Shown: piece by piece, positions 27,667 through 38,060 of the stretch
How the letters are laid out: each line of letters starts with the position of its first letter
Numbering within the stretch: the first letter of the stretch is position 1
NCBI RefSeq assembly: GCF_000317205.1
Contig: NZ_AJLK01000161.1
Location: 1-64,000 of the forward strand
DNA: 64,000 nucleotides
Direction: 5' to 3'
Source: Fischerella muscicola PCC 7414
Lineage (GTDB): Bacteria; Cyanobacteriota; Cyanobacteriia; Cyanobacteriales; Nostocaceae
Notes under the pieces: model-generated
Told to the model about the DNA's origin: nothing
Seen by the model: the letters and a program-made list of their open reading frames with translations, nothing else
Database searches by the model: none
Program-made: the position numbers and the translations under genes

Positions 27667-27756
27667 TTAAAATACAAATTAAATTTGCTCTTGTGGCTAC
27701 TATAGGAATAAAAAAGTACTTAGGAAAATTTTAAGCGATCGCTCAGTGTTTTTGGC

Positions 27757-27838
27757 AGAGACGAACACAGATGCACACGGATAAACACCGATAATCTATC
27801 TGTGTGTATCTGTGTGCATCGGTGGTCGATATACTTAA
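27757..27838. repeat. Single copy of the CACGGATAAACACCGAT hairpin repeat
   Basis: GACGAACACAGATGCACACG followed by CTATCTGTGTGTATCTGTGT, giving an imperfect hairpin next to the 3' end of gdhA; same family as 10138-10436. Confidence 0.75.
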
Positions 27839-27853
27839 TCTTATCTGCTAAGT

Positions 27854-29143
27854 TCAAGGATACAAACCCCGATCAGTGAGGGCTTGGGCAACCCGACCAA
27901 CTCCCAAAGTATAAGCTGCTAACCTTAGAGAAATTTGCCGTGTCCTTGAGTGCTTAATCACTTGGCGATATGCTTGCACCATTAGGTGTTCCATTTCACG
28001 GTTAACGCGTTCTTCATCCCAAAATACATAAGAAAGACCTTGCACCCACTCTAGATAACTCACCACTACGCCGCCAGCGTTAGCCAAGATGTCTGGTAAT
28101 ACCGTTACACCCCGCGCTTCTAGTGCTTGGCTTGCCATCAGAGTCACTGGCCCGTTAGCCGCCTCTGCAACTATCTTGGCTTGCACCTGATTCACATTTT
28201 CTTCTGTGATTTGGTTTTCCAAAGCTGCGGGAATTAAGACATCACAGGGTAAAGTTAGTAACTCAGCGTTGCTAATCGGTACTGCATCTGGGAAACCAAC
28301 AACACTCCTGTGGTTCCCAGTCGCATAAGCTTTCAAAGCAGGGATATCAAGACCTTCTTTGGAATACACTCCTCCAGACCCAGTCGAAACAGCTATCACC
28401 TTCGCTCCAGCTTCGTGGAATAATAAAGCCGCTGCACTGCCGACGTTGCCAAAACCCTGGATAACTACTCGCACGTCCGCCAAGGATTTGCCTCGATCAA
28501 GTAGAGCCTCTCTGACAATGATCATTACGCCGCGTCCTGTTGCCATTTCTCGTCCCCGTGAACCACCGATAGACAGGGGTTTACCAGTTACAACTCCTGG
28601 CACAGCATGACCAACATTCACAGAGTAAGTATCCATCATCCAAGCCATTTCACGGGCAGAAGTACCCATATCTGGTGCAGGGATGTCTATACTGGGGCCA
28701 ATATCTTTGATCAATTCGCTGGTGTAACGTCGTGTTATTCGTTCTAGTTCACCAACACTATAACGTTTTGGATCTAGAGCAATGCCTCCCTTTGCACCAC
28801 CGTAGGGAATACCAAGTAGCGCACATTTCCAGGTCATCAACATTGCTAAGGCTGATACTTCTCGCAGTGTTACCGCCGGATGGTAACGAGTACCACCCTT
28901 GTAGGGGCCTAAAACATCGCAGTGCTGCACCCGATGTCCTGCCAAAATCTGTATTTCGCCACTATCACGTTTTACGGGAATGGATACTGTAACTACCTTA
29001 CGTGGATGACTAAGTACTTCCAACAGACCTTGATCTAGCTTTAATTCTCGTCCTGCTGCTTCCAGGTAGCTACAAGCTTGGTCTAATGGGCAAATATACG
29101 CTGGAGAAGGAGCTTCCAGTGGTTGTAGAGATGTTGAAATCAT
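27854..29143 (-). CDS. gdhA: Glutamate (Glu/Leu/Phe/Val) dehydrogenase
   Basis: 429 residues. Reversible reductive amination of 2-oxoglutarate to glutamate. Motifs: GPYKGGTRYHP with the substrate-binding Lys, GIPYGGAKGGI with the catalytic Lys, IPAPDMGTSAREMAWMMDTY, and Rossmann GFGNVGSAAALLFHEAGAKV. ILANAGGVVVSYLEWVQ closes the C-terminal part. Cofactor preference is not assigned. The ATG at 29143 (MISTSLQPLE) is preferred to the frame start four codons earlier. No clear NtcA site (GTAN8TAC) was found upstream. Confidence 0.94.
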   Translation of the reverse strand: MISTSLQPLEAPSPAYICPLDQACSYLEAAGRELKLDQGLLEVLSHPRKVVTVSIPVKRDSGEIQILAGHRVQHCDVLGPYKGGTRYHPAVTLREVSALAMLMTWKCALLGIPYGGAKGGIALDPKRYSVGELERITRRYTSELIKDIGPSIDIPAPDMGTSAREMAWMMDTYSVNVGHAVPGVVTGKPLSIGGSRGREMATGRGVMIIVREALLDRGKSLADVRVVIQGFGNVGSAAALLFHEAGAKVIAVSTGSGGVYSKEGLDIPALKAYATGNHRSVVGFPDAVPISNAELLTLPCDVLIPAALENQITEENVNQVQAKIVAEAANGPVTLMASQALEARGVTVLPDILANAGGVVVSYLEWVQGLSYVFWDEERVNREMEHLMVQAYRQVIKHSRTRQISLRLAAYTLGVGRVAQALTDRGLYP

Positions 29144-29159
29144 AGAGTCTCCCAATCAC

Positions 29160-30265
29160 GGTTCTATAAAATCCTTATCGAACCGGATGTATATATCTAG
29201 ACTAGCCTTTTTTTTGGAAAAAAATAGAAATTTTGTAGTTTATGTTACATTTTCTCTGGAAGTAGCTTTTTTGGCTAGTCCAAAGGTAGTAATATAGTGT
29301 GACCAGAGATACACATAGATGAACACAGATAAAAAACATACTTATTATCTGTGTTCATTTCCTATTTGATTTTGTCTTTGAGGTAGAACTATATAAGTAA
29401 TACCAATTCGCTAAAAGAATGCGACAGATAGGCCATCTTGTAGAGACGCGATGAATCGCGTCTTTATCCAAGGATGTGTTGCAATCATTAATTGAATTGG
29501 TATTAGTGGAAAATAGGGAAAAGTTTTTTACCTGGTGAGGTAATTTGAAAAAGGCAGAGGAGTCACTGCGTCCTTGGTGGTTCCACGCTATGTGACGCCA
29601 GTCACTCATGGGAGACTCGGGGGGATTGGGGGAGAAACCACGGCGACGGCGCTTAAAGTTCGGACACTCCTTCCACACCCGCGCCTCCTCTACGTAGCCG
29701 TCGCTGGCTCCTCCGTTGTCGCACGTGACGTGGCAGTAGGCAGCTATGCTGAAGTAAAGAAAGTTTTTTCATCCGTTCTGATTTACGTAGTTCATAAGAT
29801 GATGTTGACATTTGTACTACAAAATACTACAATTGCAATACAAGCTCTTTCCTGACTATAACTAGTGATTAATACTGAAAAATCTTATGATTGTTGGCTA
29901 AAATACTAACAATTCATAAATAAGTAACTACGCAGTATTAATTCACATATTCTTTCTTTCTTGCCTATGGTTAAGAGTGCAGATTACCTGTCTCCACCAA
30001 CGAATTTAATTTTGTCCAACTACTGGTCTGTGTCATTAATTCTGAGAGGTTTGTAGTGAGCGATTTATCGCTAAATTTTAAGGGCTAAAGTCCTGACTAC
30101 GAACTTTCACAACTCATCAAAACTAATGACATAGACTACTCACAACGACATAATTTCTGAGGAGTTGCGAGGGGACAGATCCCTAACTTTTTTAAACAGT
30201 CGGGGATCTGGCAATATCTCCAACAAACAACTATTAACTATTAACCACCAACTATTTTTAAAAAT
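29160..30265. repeat. 1.1-kb gene-free spacer with several dispersed repeats
   Basis: Contains a copy of the ACACAGATAAAAAACATAC hairpin family (29300-29366), a GGGGGATTGGGGGAG unit (29610), a GC-rich run at 29630-29735, the inverted repeat GTTTGTAGTGAG/CTGACTACGAAC (30049-30104), and a partial copy of the GAGGAGTTGCGAGGGG element (30159-30211) that recurs at 60808-60920. A 93-codon frame at 29574 runs through repeats and is not considered a gene. Confidence 0.6.
30049..30104. repeat. Inverted repeat GTTTGTAGTGAG...CTGACTACGAAC
   Basis: Arms 30049-30060 and 30093-30104 match at 10 of 12 positions, flanking GCGATTTATCGC and AAGGGCTAAAGTCC. Similar GTAGT..GGGCTAAAG.CC palindromes are widespread in cyanobacterial spacers. 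Confidence 0.6.
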
Positions 30266-31447
30266 ATGCCTTACGAAAAATTAGAAATTTCTACATTATC
30301 TCCTGTTTTATCTTGGGCAAATCATCCTTTGGGAACAGAAGAAACCAAGATGGCGAAAAACGTGGCATCGCTACCATTTGTATTTAAACATGTAGCATTA
30401 ATGCCAGATGTTCACTTGGGTAAAGGCGCCTTAGTAGGTTCTGTAATTGCCACTAAAGAAGCAATTATTCCTGCGACTGTCGGTGTTGATATTGGTTGCG
30501 GAATGGCTGCAATCAAAACACCATTTAAAAGTGAACAATTAGAAGGTAAGCTCAAAAAAATTCGCTTAGATATCGAAGCTGCAATTCCTACAGGTTTTAA
30601 CGAAAATAAAGAAGTAGAAAAAGCTGTAACTAACTGGCAAAGATGGCGAGATTTTAAAGACTTGCATCCAGGGGTACAAAACTTGCAAGAAAAAGCGATG
30701 CGACAAATGGGTTCTCTAGGCGGAGGTAATCATTTTGTTGAAGTTTGTCTCGATACAGAGAACCAAGTTTGGTTGATGCTGCATTCTGGTTCCCGCCATA
30801 TCGGGAATATGCTAGCACAGTCTCATATTAATACAGCTAAAGAATTAGCAAAAATGGCAGGTAATAATTTGCCTGATCCAGATTTAGCTCATTTTGTGGC
30901 TGGTACACCAGAATTCCAAACATATTGGCATGATTTACAGTGGGCGCAAGCATACGCACGTTTTAACCGCGATGTGATGATGGCACGTTTCAAACACATT
31001 ATCGAAAAGCATTTAGCAGGTGGGAAAGCGACAAAACTTTTACTAGAGGTAAATTGCCATCATAACTATGCTGAAAAAGAAGTACATTTTGGTGAGGAAG
31101 TGTACGTAACTCGTAAAGGTGCGGTGCGTGCCCAAACAGAAGATTATGGCATTATACCTGGTTCGATGGGGGCAAAATCCTTCATTGTCAAAGGTAAAGG
31201 TTGTGCTAATAGCTTTTGTTCTTGTAGTCACGGTGCTGGCCGTTTACTATCAAGAAATAAGGCAAAAAATGTCTATACTCTTGATGATTTAATTGAGCAA
31301 ACAAAAGGGGTAGAATGTCGTAAAGATACAGGCGTTTTGGATGAAATTCCCGGTGCTTATAAACCTATCGATGAAGTGATGGCAAATCAATCTGATTTAG
31401 TGGAAGTTGTAGCTACACTCAAGCAGGTTATTTGTGTGAAAGGTTAA
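30266..31447 (+). CDS. rtcB: RNA-splicing ligase RtcB
   Basis: 393 residues. Joins RNA 2',3'-cyclic phosphate or 3'-phosphate ends to 5'-OH ends using GTP and Mn. Motifs: MPDVHLGKGALVGSVIAT, VGVDIGCGMAAIKT with the metal-binding Asp/Cys, SLGGGNHFVEV with the key His, LMLHSGSRHIGN, FCSCSHGAGRLLSRNKAK with the guanylated His region. No RtcA or archease partner in the window, and no RtcR regulator. Ends just before a strong terminator. Confidence 0.95.
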   Translation: MPYEKLEISTLSPVLSWANHPLGTEETKMAKNVASLPFVFKHVALMPDVHLGKGALVGSVIATKEAIIPATVGVDIGCGMAAIKTPFKSEQLEGKLKKIRLDIEAAIPTGFNENKEVEKAVTNWQRWRDFKDLHPGVQNLQEKAMRQMGSLGGGNHFVEVCLDTENQVWLMLHSGSRHIGNMLAQSHINTAKELAKMAGNNLPDPDLAHFVAGTPEFQTYWHDLQWAQAYARFNRDVMMARFKHIIEKHLAGGKATKLLLEVNCHHNYAEKEVHFGEEVYVTRKGAVRAQTEDYGIIPGSMGAKSFIVKGKGCANSFCSCSHGAGRLLSRNKAKNVYTLDDLIEQTKGVECRKDTGVLDEIPGAYKPIDEVMANQSDLVEVVATLKQVICVKG

Positions 31448-31470
31448 ATTGATTAGTGTGCGTCTATTTA

Positions 31471-31506
31471 GAAACCTGGTTTCTGGAATAAACCAGGTTT
31501 TTTTTA
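31471..31506 (+). terminator. Terminator of rtcB
   Basis: AAACCTGGTTT, short loop, AAACCAGGTTTTTTTT, 25 bp after the stop codon. Confidence 0.92.
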
Positions 31507-31624
31507 ATGGTTTATTATGTCTGATACCATTTCACAAAATTCTTTATACAAATCTTCACGCCAGATACTACAAAGCTTTGCTTTGGGTTTCCACGGTAGT
31601 GGGTAGAACTATCTCTTTCAAGCT

Positions 31625-31730
31625 GACTCATAAAACCTCTTTTTTCCTCTGCTAACTCTGTGCCTCTGTGGTTTAAAAGTAATTTATTTAACCGTGGAGA
31701 TCAGAGAACACAGAGATAAGAGGTTACAGA
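31625..31730. repeat. Inverted repeat with CTCTGTGCCTCTGTGG / GAGAACACAGAG
   Basis: AAAACCTCTTTTTTCCTCTG on the left and CACAGAGATAAGAGGTTACA on the right can pair around a central TTATTTAACC; similar CTCTGCGTTCTCTGCG occurs at 8090-8110. The rest of 31507-32108 has no gene; GGACTTACGCCTTGACAGG at 31791 resembles sequences often seen at cyanobacterial IS ends. Confidence 0.5.
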
Positions 31731-32108
31731 GGAATTGATGGCGCAAGAATTTTTACCCACCTTCAAAGGGCTAATGAGTAGGACTTACGCCTTGACAGGA
31801 TAGATAAAATGTGAATTTGCAGGCTTGAGGAAGGAAACAGACAAACGCTATCAGGCGATCGCTGACCGTGGCGTTGATACCCATGAGGATCGTTAAAAAC
31901 CAAAAGAAAAATGCTCTGGCTTTAGACTTGAACTCATCTCTACTTCCGACCCCAAGCCAAGTGTTTCTTCACAGGTGAAGGGTGAAGGATGAAGTATAAA
32001 CTATGAAGTATTAAATAATTTAGTTTTTATCCCTTTGCTCTTTAGCCTCACCCTACCCTACAGAAAGCCCCTGCTAGATCATCTACAGCTTTCATCCTTC
32101 ATCCTTCT

Positions 32109-32564
32109 ATGATTGGCAATAGCACTCAATTAATACTTGTAATTGAAGACAGCGACGAAGATTTTGAAGCTTTACGGCGAGTGATGTACCGTCAAGAAGT
32201 ATTAAATCCTATTCTTCGTTGTGCTGATGGCGACGAGGCACTAGATTATCTTTACCACACTGGAGCCTACGGCGATCCTAAAACTGCTCCTCGTCCCTCA
32301 CTCATTTTACTTGACCTGAACTTACCAGGAACAGATGGGCGAGAATTATTAGAACAAATTAAGCAGGATCAAAACCTCAAAGATATTCCTGTTATAGTAT
32401 TTACTACCTCTGCCAATCCCAGAGATATCGAAATATGTTATCGCAATAATGTAGCTAGTTATATTCTCAAACCAATTGACATTAATAAATTAAAACAAAC
32501 GCTACAAAACTTCCTTGCTTATTGGTTGGATATTGTGGTTCTTCCCGATAATATCAGCAGGTAG
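32109..32564 (+). CDS. Single-domain response regulator (Rcp1-like)
   Basis: 151-residue REC protein with acidic pocket EDSDED, phospho-acceptor Asp69 in [19 protein letters not shown] (switch Thr/Ser) and Lys in YILKPID. The longer loop between beta1-alpha1 and the [17 protein letters not shown] insertion are those of Rcp1-type regulators that pair with phytochromes. No phytochrome gene is present; the histidine kinase starts 2 bp downstream, so the two form an operon. Confidence 0.92.
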   Translation: MIGNSTQLILVIEDSDEDFEALRRVMYRQEVLNPILRCADGDEALDYLYHTGAYGDPKTAPRPSLILLDLNLPGTDGRELLEQIKQDQNLKDIPVIVFTTSANPRDIEICYRNNVASYILKPIDINKLKQTLQNFLAYWLDIVVLPDNISR

Positions 32565-32566
32565 TC

Positions 32567-34576
32567 ATGGTGCAACAACAGTTAATCATTTTAATTATTG
32601 ATGATTGTTCGGAAGACCGCGCAGTCTATCGTCGCTATCTGTTGCAAGACCCACAATACAACTACAAAATTCTAGAAGAGGAAACAGGGGAAAGCGCCCT
32701 ACAACTTTGTCAGCAACTCCAGCCTGACAGTATATTATTGGATTTTTTGTTGCCGGATATGGATGGGCTGGAATTTCTCAGAGAATTAAAACAGCAGAGC
32801 AACGGCAGTATGCCAGCTGTAATTATGTTAACAGGACATGGTAATGAAACTGTTGCTGTGCAGGCAATGAAAAGTGGTGTTCAAGACTACTTGGTTAAAG
32901 GAGATATCACAGCAGAGAGTTTACGCTTTACTATCCACTCTGCGATTGAAAATGTCCAGCTACGTCAGCAGTTGCGACGTAGTGAAGAACGTTTTCGTAC
33001 CTCCGTTGAAAATATGCTGGACTGTTTCGGTATTTACTCAGCAATTCGCAATGAAGCAGGGGAAATTCTAGACTTTAGAATAGATTATTTGAACGCAGCA
33101 GCTTGTGAATCTAACCTGATGATCAAGGAAGAACAACTAGGTAAAAGTTTGTGCGAAGTTTTACCTGGGCATAGAAAATATGGCTTGTTTGAGCAGTATT
33201 GTCAGGTTGTAAATACAGGCAAACCGTTTGTGAAAGAATCACTTATTTACACAGATATATTTGGTAAACAACAATTCACTAGAGCCTTTGATATCCGTGT
33301 GGCTAAGTTGGGAGATGGCTTTGTGGCATCTTGGCGGGATGTCACCAAAAAAAAGCAGATAGAACAAGCATTGCGAGAAAGCGAAGAACGCTATCGGTTT
33401 TTATCTGAAGCAATACCACAAATAATATGGATTTGTGATGCGAACGGTGAATGTGAATATCTCAATCAACGATGGTATGAATTTACCGGACAAGCTGTTG
33501 AGCAAGGGATTGGCTCTGGTTGGTTGGAAGTTGTGCATCCAGAGGATACGCAACGAGTCATGCAAGCATTTACACAGTCTTTAAATACAGGAAAACTGTA
33601 CGAAGTAGAATTGCGCTACCGCTGTCATGACCAAACCTATCATTGGTTTTTAGCTAGAGCTTTGCCCAAAAAGGATGAGCAAGGACGGATTGTGAAGTGG
33701 TTTGGCACAAGTACAGATATAAATGAGCGTAAACAATTAGAAGCAGAACGTACCCGTCTTTATCAACTTGAGCAAGCTGCTCGTGCGGAAGCAGAAGCAG
33801 CAAATCGTGCTAAAGATGAGTTTGTGGCTATGGTATCTCATGATCTGCGTTCTCCTCTCAATGCCATTCTGGGTTGGGCGAAACTGCTACAAAGTCGTAG
33901 ACAGGATGAAGCAACTACTATCCGTGCTTTGCAAACTATCGAACGTAATGCTTTATCTCAAGCAAAACTCATAGATGATTTGTTGAATATGTCACGCATA
34001 CTCCGGGGTCAGCTAGAGTTGCAGTTATGTCAAGTCAATCTCGTTACTATTATCCAGACAGCATTAGAAACTGTCTACCCAAGCGCTGACGACAAAAATA
34101 TTTGTCTGGAGTCTAAGCTTGACGATGCAGTTCCACCAATTATTGGTGATCCGAATCGCTTGCAGCAAATTTTAGGAAATGTGCTTTCTAATGCTATTAA
34201 GTTCACTCCCGAAGGAGGGCGAGTGGAAATACGATTAGAGCAAGTAATAAAATATACAAATAGAGGACATGGGGATAAAGTGACAAGGGAGACACGGGGC
34301 AATGCGGATAAGGAGAGTATGAGGAATAGATTCTCTATGTCTAACTTCTATGCTCAAATCACAGTTACTGACACAGGTATCGGTATCAGTCCTGACTTTT
34401 TACCTCATATTTTTGAACGTTATCGTCAGGTAGAATCCCACAAACAAGGTGGTTTAGGATTGGGTTTAGCGATCGCTCGTCATTTAGTAGAATTGCATGG
34501 CGGAACTATCGAAGCAACTAGCGATGGTGAAGGTAAAGGTACAACTTTCACCATCTTGTTGCCATTTAGGGGTTAG
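32567..34576 (+). CDS. Hybrid sensor histidine kinase REC-PAS-PAS-HisKA-HATPase
   Basis: 669 residues, soluble. REC 6-125 (Asp59 in SILLDFLLP, TGHGNETVAVQAMK), PAS-like 145-265, PAS/PAC 275-395 (PQIIWICDANGECEYLNQRW), short coiled linker, HisKA with His425 in AMVSHDLRSPLNAI, and HATPase (NVLSNAIKFTPEGG, TDTGIGISPDF, GGLGLGLAIARHLVELHGG). Between N box and G1 box, about residues 560-594, is an extra hydrophilic stretch (TNRGHGDKVTRETRGNADKE) whose DNA looks like an intergenic repeat. The N-terminal REC probably receives signals from the cotranscribed regulator's partners. Confidence 0.92.
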   Translation: MVQQQLIILIIDDCSEDRAVYRRYLLQDPQYNYKILEEETGESALQLCQQLQPDSILLDFLLPDMDGLEFLRELKQQSNGSMPAVIMLTGHGNETVAVQAMKSGVQDYLVKGDITAESLRFTIHSAIENVQLRQQLRRSEERFRTSVENMLDCFGIYSAIRNEAGEILDFRIDYLNAAACESNLMIKEEQLGKSLCEVLPGHRKYGLFEQYCQVVNTGKPFVKESLIYTDIFGKQQFTRAFDIRVAKLGDGFVASWRDVTKKKQIEQALRESEERYRFLSEAIPQIIWICDANGECEYLNQRWYEFTGQAVEQGIGSGWLEVVHPEDTQRVMQAFTQSLNTGKLYEVELRYRCHDQTYHWFLARALPKKDEQGRIVKWFGTSTDINERKQLEAERTRLYQLEQAARAEAEAANRAKDEFVAMVSHDLRSPLNAILGWAKLLQSRRQDEATTIRALQTIERNALSQAKLIDDLLNMSRILRGQLELQLCQVNLVTIIQTALETVYPSADDKNICLESKLDDAVPPIIGDPNRLQQILGNVLSNAIKFTPEGGRVEIRLEQVIKYTNRGHGDKVTRETRGNADKESMRNRFSMSNFYAQITVTDTGIGISPDFLPHIFERYRQVESHKQGGLGLGLAIARHLVELHGGTIEATSDGEGKGTTFTILLPFRG

Positions 34577-34642
34577 TTGTTGGTTGCTGGTTGTTGGTTG
34601 TTTGTATTTCCAAACAACTACCAACTACCAACAAACAACAAA
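34574..34642. repeat. TTG/CAA inverted repeat between convergent genes
   Basis: TGGTTGTTTG, loop TATTTC, CAAACAACTACCA within a longer GTTGTTGG...CAACAAACAAC context separates the kinase from guaA. It could act as a weak two-way terminator. Confidence 0.65.
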
Positions 34643-34644
34643 AT

Positions 34645-36267
34645 TTACTCCCACTCAATAGTTCCAGGTGGCTTGGAGGTAATATCGTAAACTACCCGGT
34701 TAACTCCTTTAACTTCGTTAACAATCCGGTTGGAAATCACCTCTAGTACGTCGTATGGTACACGCGCCCAGTCTGCTGTCATGCCATCTTCGCTGGTGAC
34801 GATGCGTAAGACAATGGGATAAGCGTAGGTACGTTGATCACCCATTACGCCCACGCTCTTAATTGGCAACAATACGGCAAAAGCTTGCCAGTACTCATGG
34901 TACAAGCCCCTTTGATTAATTTCTTGCCGGACAATTAAATCGGCATCCCGCAAAATCTTTAAGCGTTCGGCAGTGATTTCGCCCAAAATCCGAATCGCTA
35001 AACCTGGGCCAGGAAAGGGGTGACGCTGCACGATTTCTTCTGGCAACCCAATAGAACGACCGACTTTACGGACTTCATCTTTGAATAGTTTCCGCAGTGG
35101 TTCTACCAATTTAAATCGTAGGTCTTTGGGTAAGCCACCGACATTGTGATGGCTCTTAATTTTCACTGCTACTCGTTCCCCTGTCTGTGGGTCAACGTTG
35201 GTGTCAGCAGATTCAATCACGTCTGGATATAGCGTACCTTGCGCCAAGTAATCGAAGGGCCCAAGGCGTCTTGATTCCTCTTCAAATACTCTAATAAATT
35301 CGTGTCCAATAATACGACGTTTTTCTTCTGGTTCAGTAACACCACTGAGAGCTTTTAAGAAGCGATCGCGAGCATTAACGTACTCCACAGGAATATGGAA
35401 CTGCTCTTGAAACAACTTCAACAATCGCTCTGGTTCATACTTCCGCATGAAGCCTTGGTCAATAAAGACACAAGTTAATTGCTCACCGATCGCTTTATGC
35501 AGCAAAAAGGCGAGGGTAGAGGAATCAACACCACCAGACAGGGCCAACAACACCCGCTTGTCACCGACTTTAGCGCGAATTTCACGAATTGATTCTTCGA
35601 CAAAAGCGGCGGTTGTCCAAGTTGGTTCACACTCGCAAATATGGTAAACAAAATTGCGAATTAATGGCAGACCACCAATAGAATGTACTACCTCTGGATG
35701 GAACTGAACACCATAGAGTTTACGGTTGTGATCAGCGATCGCAGCACAAGGAGTATTTTCTGTATGTGCCAACAATTCAAACCCTGATGGCATTGATGTG
35801 ACTGAGTCACCATGACTCATCCACATAGTTGTGCCATCTTCGACGTTGGTCAATAAATCTGTGGGATCATCTATATATAATGATGCTTTACCATACTCAG
35901 CTCGGTCAGCTCTGGCTACTTCCCCACCCAACTGCTGCACCATCAATTGCATACCATAGCAAACACCCAGGATGGGAATTCCTAAATGCCAAATTTCTGG
36001 GTCGCATTTGGGAGCGCCTTGGTCATAAACTGAACTGGGGCCACCAGAGAGTATGATTCCCTTAGGATTCAGCTTTCGCAGCTGTTCAATAGTGGTGCGA
36101 TAGGAAAGAACTTCAGAATAAACTTGAGTTTCTCGAATTCGGCGGGCTATCAGTTCAGAATACTGAGAACCAAAATCGAGAATAACAATCATTTGGCGAT
36201 TGATTTGTCCCAAATCTTCTACAATTTGAGACGCTTGTTCTGTTGGTAGGGTCACCGCTGTACTCAT
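34645..36267 (-). CDS. guaA: GMP synthase (glutamine-hydrolysing)
   Basis: 540 residues. Aminates XMP to GMP with glutamine and ATP. Class I glutaminase domain (about 27-215): [17 protein letters not shown] with nucleophile Cys, [11 protein letters not shown]-PPase domain with P-loop ALSGGVDSS and the dimerisation domain [15 protein letters not shown] ... [20 protein letters not shown] ending GTIEWE. The first 25 residues are a variable extension. Complete. Confidence 0.97.
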   Translation of the reverse strand: MSTAVTLPTEQASQIVEDLGQINRQMIVILDFGSQYSELIARRIRETQVYSEVLSYRTTIEQLRKLNPKGIILSGGPSSVYDQGAPKCDPEIWHLGIPILGVCYGMQLMVQQLGGEVARADRAEYGKASLYIDDPTDLLTNVEDGTTMWMSHGDSVTSMPSGFELLAHTENTPCAAIADHNRKLYGVQFHPEVVHSIGGLPLIRNFVYHICECEPTWTTAAFVEESIREIRAKVGDKRVLLALSGGVDSSTLAFLLHKAIGEQLTCVFIDQGFMRKYEPERLLKLFQEQFHIPVEYVNARDRFLKALSGVTEPEEKRRIIGHEFIRVFEEESRRLGPFDYLAQGTLYPDVIESADTNVDPQTGERVAVKIKSHHNVGGLPKDLRFKLVEPLRKLFKDEVRKVGRSIGLPEEIVQRHPFPGPGLAIRILGEITAERLKILRDADLIVRQEINQRGLYHEYWQAFAVLLPIKSVGVMGDQRTYAYPIVLRIVTSEDGMTADWARVPYDVLEVISNRIVNEVKGVNRVVYDITSKPPGTIEWE

Positions 36268-36753
36268 GATCAGGAGAGGTGTGTAATGTAAATAGAAAAA
36301 TTGTTGCTCTACGGTCTTGCTAACACCATGTGTTCCTCAGCTTTCCCAAGCTTTTAGGGTTAAACTAACCCTATACAAACGCTACTAAACCGCGCTTGTC
36401 TTGCCCACGTATTAGTTAATGGTATTAAGAAGAAAAAGTTACCCTAGAGTGGTTAGTGAAAAATATATTTATTGGGGATTGTTATGATTATTCATAATAA
36501 ATTAACATAATTTTGCGATTCGTGAACAAACTGTTTCGCGTTTTATGAGTATAGGGATTGGGGGTCGGGGAGGTGGGGAGATGGGGTAGTGGGGTGATGG
36601 GGTGATGAGGTGGTGTGAGGGATGTGTAGACGCGCAAGCGGCTTAAGGCAGGGTGGGGTATGAGGAGTGTGAGGAGTATTAAGCCACTAACAACTAACAA
36701 CTAACAACTAACTACCAACAATCAACCACCAACCACCAACAACCAATCAATAC
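36268..36753. repeat. Spacer with GGGG-run, GTAGACGCG and CAAC repeats
   Basis: 36553-36600 is a run of GGGG blocks (GGGGAGGTGGGGAGATGGGG, then TAGTGGGGTGATGG) able to form a G-quadruplex on the plus strand; 36625-36655 carries GTGTAGACGCGCAAGCGGCT; 36680-36745 carries CAACTAACAACTAACAAC. The guaA promoter must lie at about 36270-36480; no clear hexamers. Confidence 0.55.
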
Positions 36754-37053
36754 CTATATCCGAAGTTGGGACAAGAGAGATTCCATATCTTTCCAAGTTA
36801 GTGCTTGTTGAATATAGCGGGGTGCTTCTGGGTTATAAGGACTCGCAACTATGTCTATTCTGAGAATATTTGCTTGCTCTGGCAAAACAGGCACATCGGG
36901 GTCGAAGGCTGTAGGACGCATCAAAGAACTCGAAAAGCCTTTATATATGGCAATTTGGTCTTCCTCTCCAGCAATTTCTACTGTTACCAATAAGACTTCT
37001 TGGGGACGTTGAATAGTGTATTGTTCCAGTCTTTTACCTGTAGCATTTTCCAT
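36754..37053 (-). CDS. Small conserved cyanobacterial protein, unknown function
   Basis: 99 residues, no membrane segment: MENATGKRLEQYTIQRPQEV, then LLVTVEIAGEEDQIAIYKGF, FDPDVPVLPEQANILRIDIV and PRYIQQALTWKDMESLL. A compact mixed alpha/beta protein that I recall as conserved in cyanobacteria but cannot name. The start ATG at 37053 follows a TTCGG..; orientation matches the acyltransferase upstream with a 160-bp gap. Coding is supported by the regular amino acid composition. Confidence 0.75.
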   Translation of the reverse strand: MENATGKRLEQYTIQRPQEVLLVTVEIAGEEDQIAIYKGFSSSLMRPTAFDPDVPVLPEQANILRIDIVASPYNPEAPRYIQQALTWKDMESLLSQLRI

Positions 37054-37214
37054 TATGCCTAATCTGAATTAACCTGATTTCGATAGATGTCATAAGCCCA
37101 GCATCCCGCCCTCAAATAAATTTGGGGCGCGGGGCCAAAACCCACTTTTACAGTCACCAGTTAACTCACCAGTTAACAGTGATCAGTAATCAATAACTGC
37201 TAACTGATAACTGA

Positions 37215-38060
37215 TTACTGCTTAATCAAATTATCCAACTCTTGCTGCATTTGACTACGGACAAGTTCGTAGCAAGCATTTACATAATCGCGATCGCACG
37301 CTGCTTCTCTACCATAGCGTTCAAAAACAATTGGTGGACAGACTCGCGTGTGGATGGGTACTGGTAAAGGAATGTTAGGTAAAGGCCCAAAGGACAATCC
37401 CCAAGGTAAACCTAAATAGATCGGAAAGACAACTGGGTCGATACCAAATAGCCAAGGCATTCCCCATTGATGCAATTGCTGTGCTAAGTCGTAACGCTCA
37501 GCAAGAATAATTAGTGTCTCATGAGCGCCAGTAGAAATGAGTGGTACTATGGGTACTTTTTCTCGTAGTGCTAGTTTGATAAAGCCTTGGCGTTCAGCAA
37601 AGTAGATTTGATTACGCAAAGAATAAGGTCGAAACAAATCTTCTGCACCACCAGGATACACGACTACGCTAGCGCCGGAACGCAAAGCTGCGATCGCCAT
37701 TTTTGGATGGGCGATGATGGCTCCAACTTTAGCAGCTGTTTGTGCTATAATCGGGAACTCTTTCCAAACCGTGGGATGCATCAAACCGTAGATTGGTTTT
37801 TCCACACCAAAGCGTCTAAACCAGTCGTACATCATCATATGTGTGTCAGGAGCAGCAAGTCCGCCATTATGGGAACCTACGAATAAAACTTTTTCGTTGC
37901 CGGGAATATTTTCCCAGCCACTAGTCTGGACTCGAAAATAGTATTTATACAGCCACTCCCAAAAAGGCATCAAAAATTTGATAAATTGTGGATCTCGCTG
38001 ATCCAAAGACCAGCCGATTTCGGTTTGTAGAGATAGTTGTTTTGACTTCTGTGTTGGCAT
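37215..38060 (-). CDS. Lysophospholipid acyltransferase family protein
   Basis: 281 residues. PlsC-like membrane-associated acyltransferase fold: the catalytic block is GSHNGGLAAPDTHMMMYDWF (H...D), block II GLMHPTVWK, block III VVVYPGGAEDLFRPYS (the substrate-binding PGG-E/R), block IV VPIVPLISTGAH. It resembles the bacterial group related to DGAT2/wax-ester-like acyltransferases (HSGG-type) rather than classical NHxxxxD PlsC. Acyl acceptor unknown. No partner gene. Confidence 0.85.
   Translation of the reverse strand: MPTQKSKQLSLQTEIGWSLDQRDPQFIKFLMPFWEWLYKYYFRVQTSGWENIPGNEKVLFVGSHNGGLAAPDTHMMMYDWFRRFGVEKPIYGLMHPTVWKEFPIIAQTAAKVGAIIAHPKMAIAALRSGASVVVYPGGAEDLFRPYSLRNQIYFAERQGFIKLALREKVPIVPLISTGAHETLIILAERYDLAQQLHQWGMPWLFGIDPVVFPIYLGLPWGLSFGPLPNIPLPVPIHTRVCPPIVFERYGREAACDRDYVNACYELVRSQMQQELDNLIKQ

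Noticed and set aside
27854-29300. NtcA-type site GTAN8TAC upstream of gdhA
   Set aside because: Looked for, but no convincing match in the upstream 150 bp.
29574-29855. Plus-strand 93-codon frame
   Set aside because: Starts in repeat-derived GC-rich DNA and changes composition midway; no RBS, no recognised domain.
36667-36677. Reverse complement reads ACTCCTCACAC, the core of the cyanobacterial sRNA Yfr1
   Set aside because: It lies in a low-complexity G-rich repeat run, without the flanking stems and T-run terminator of Yfr1.
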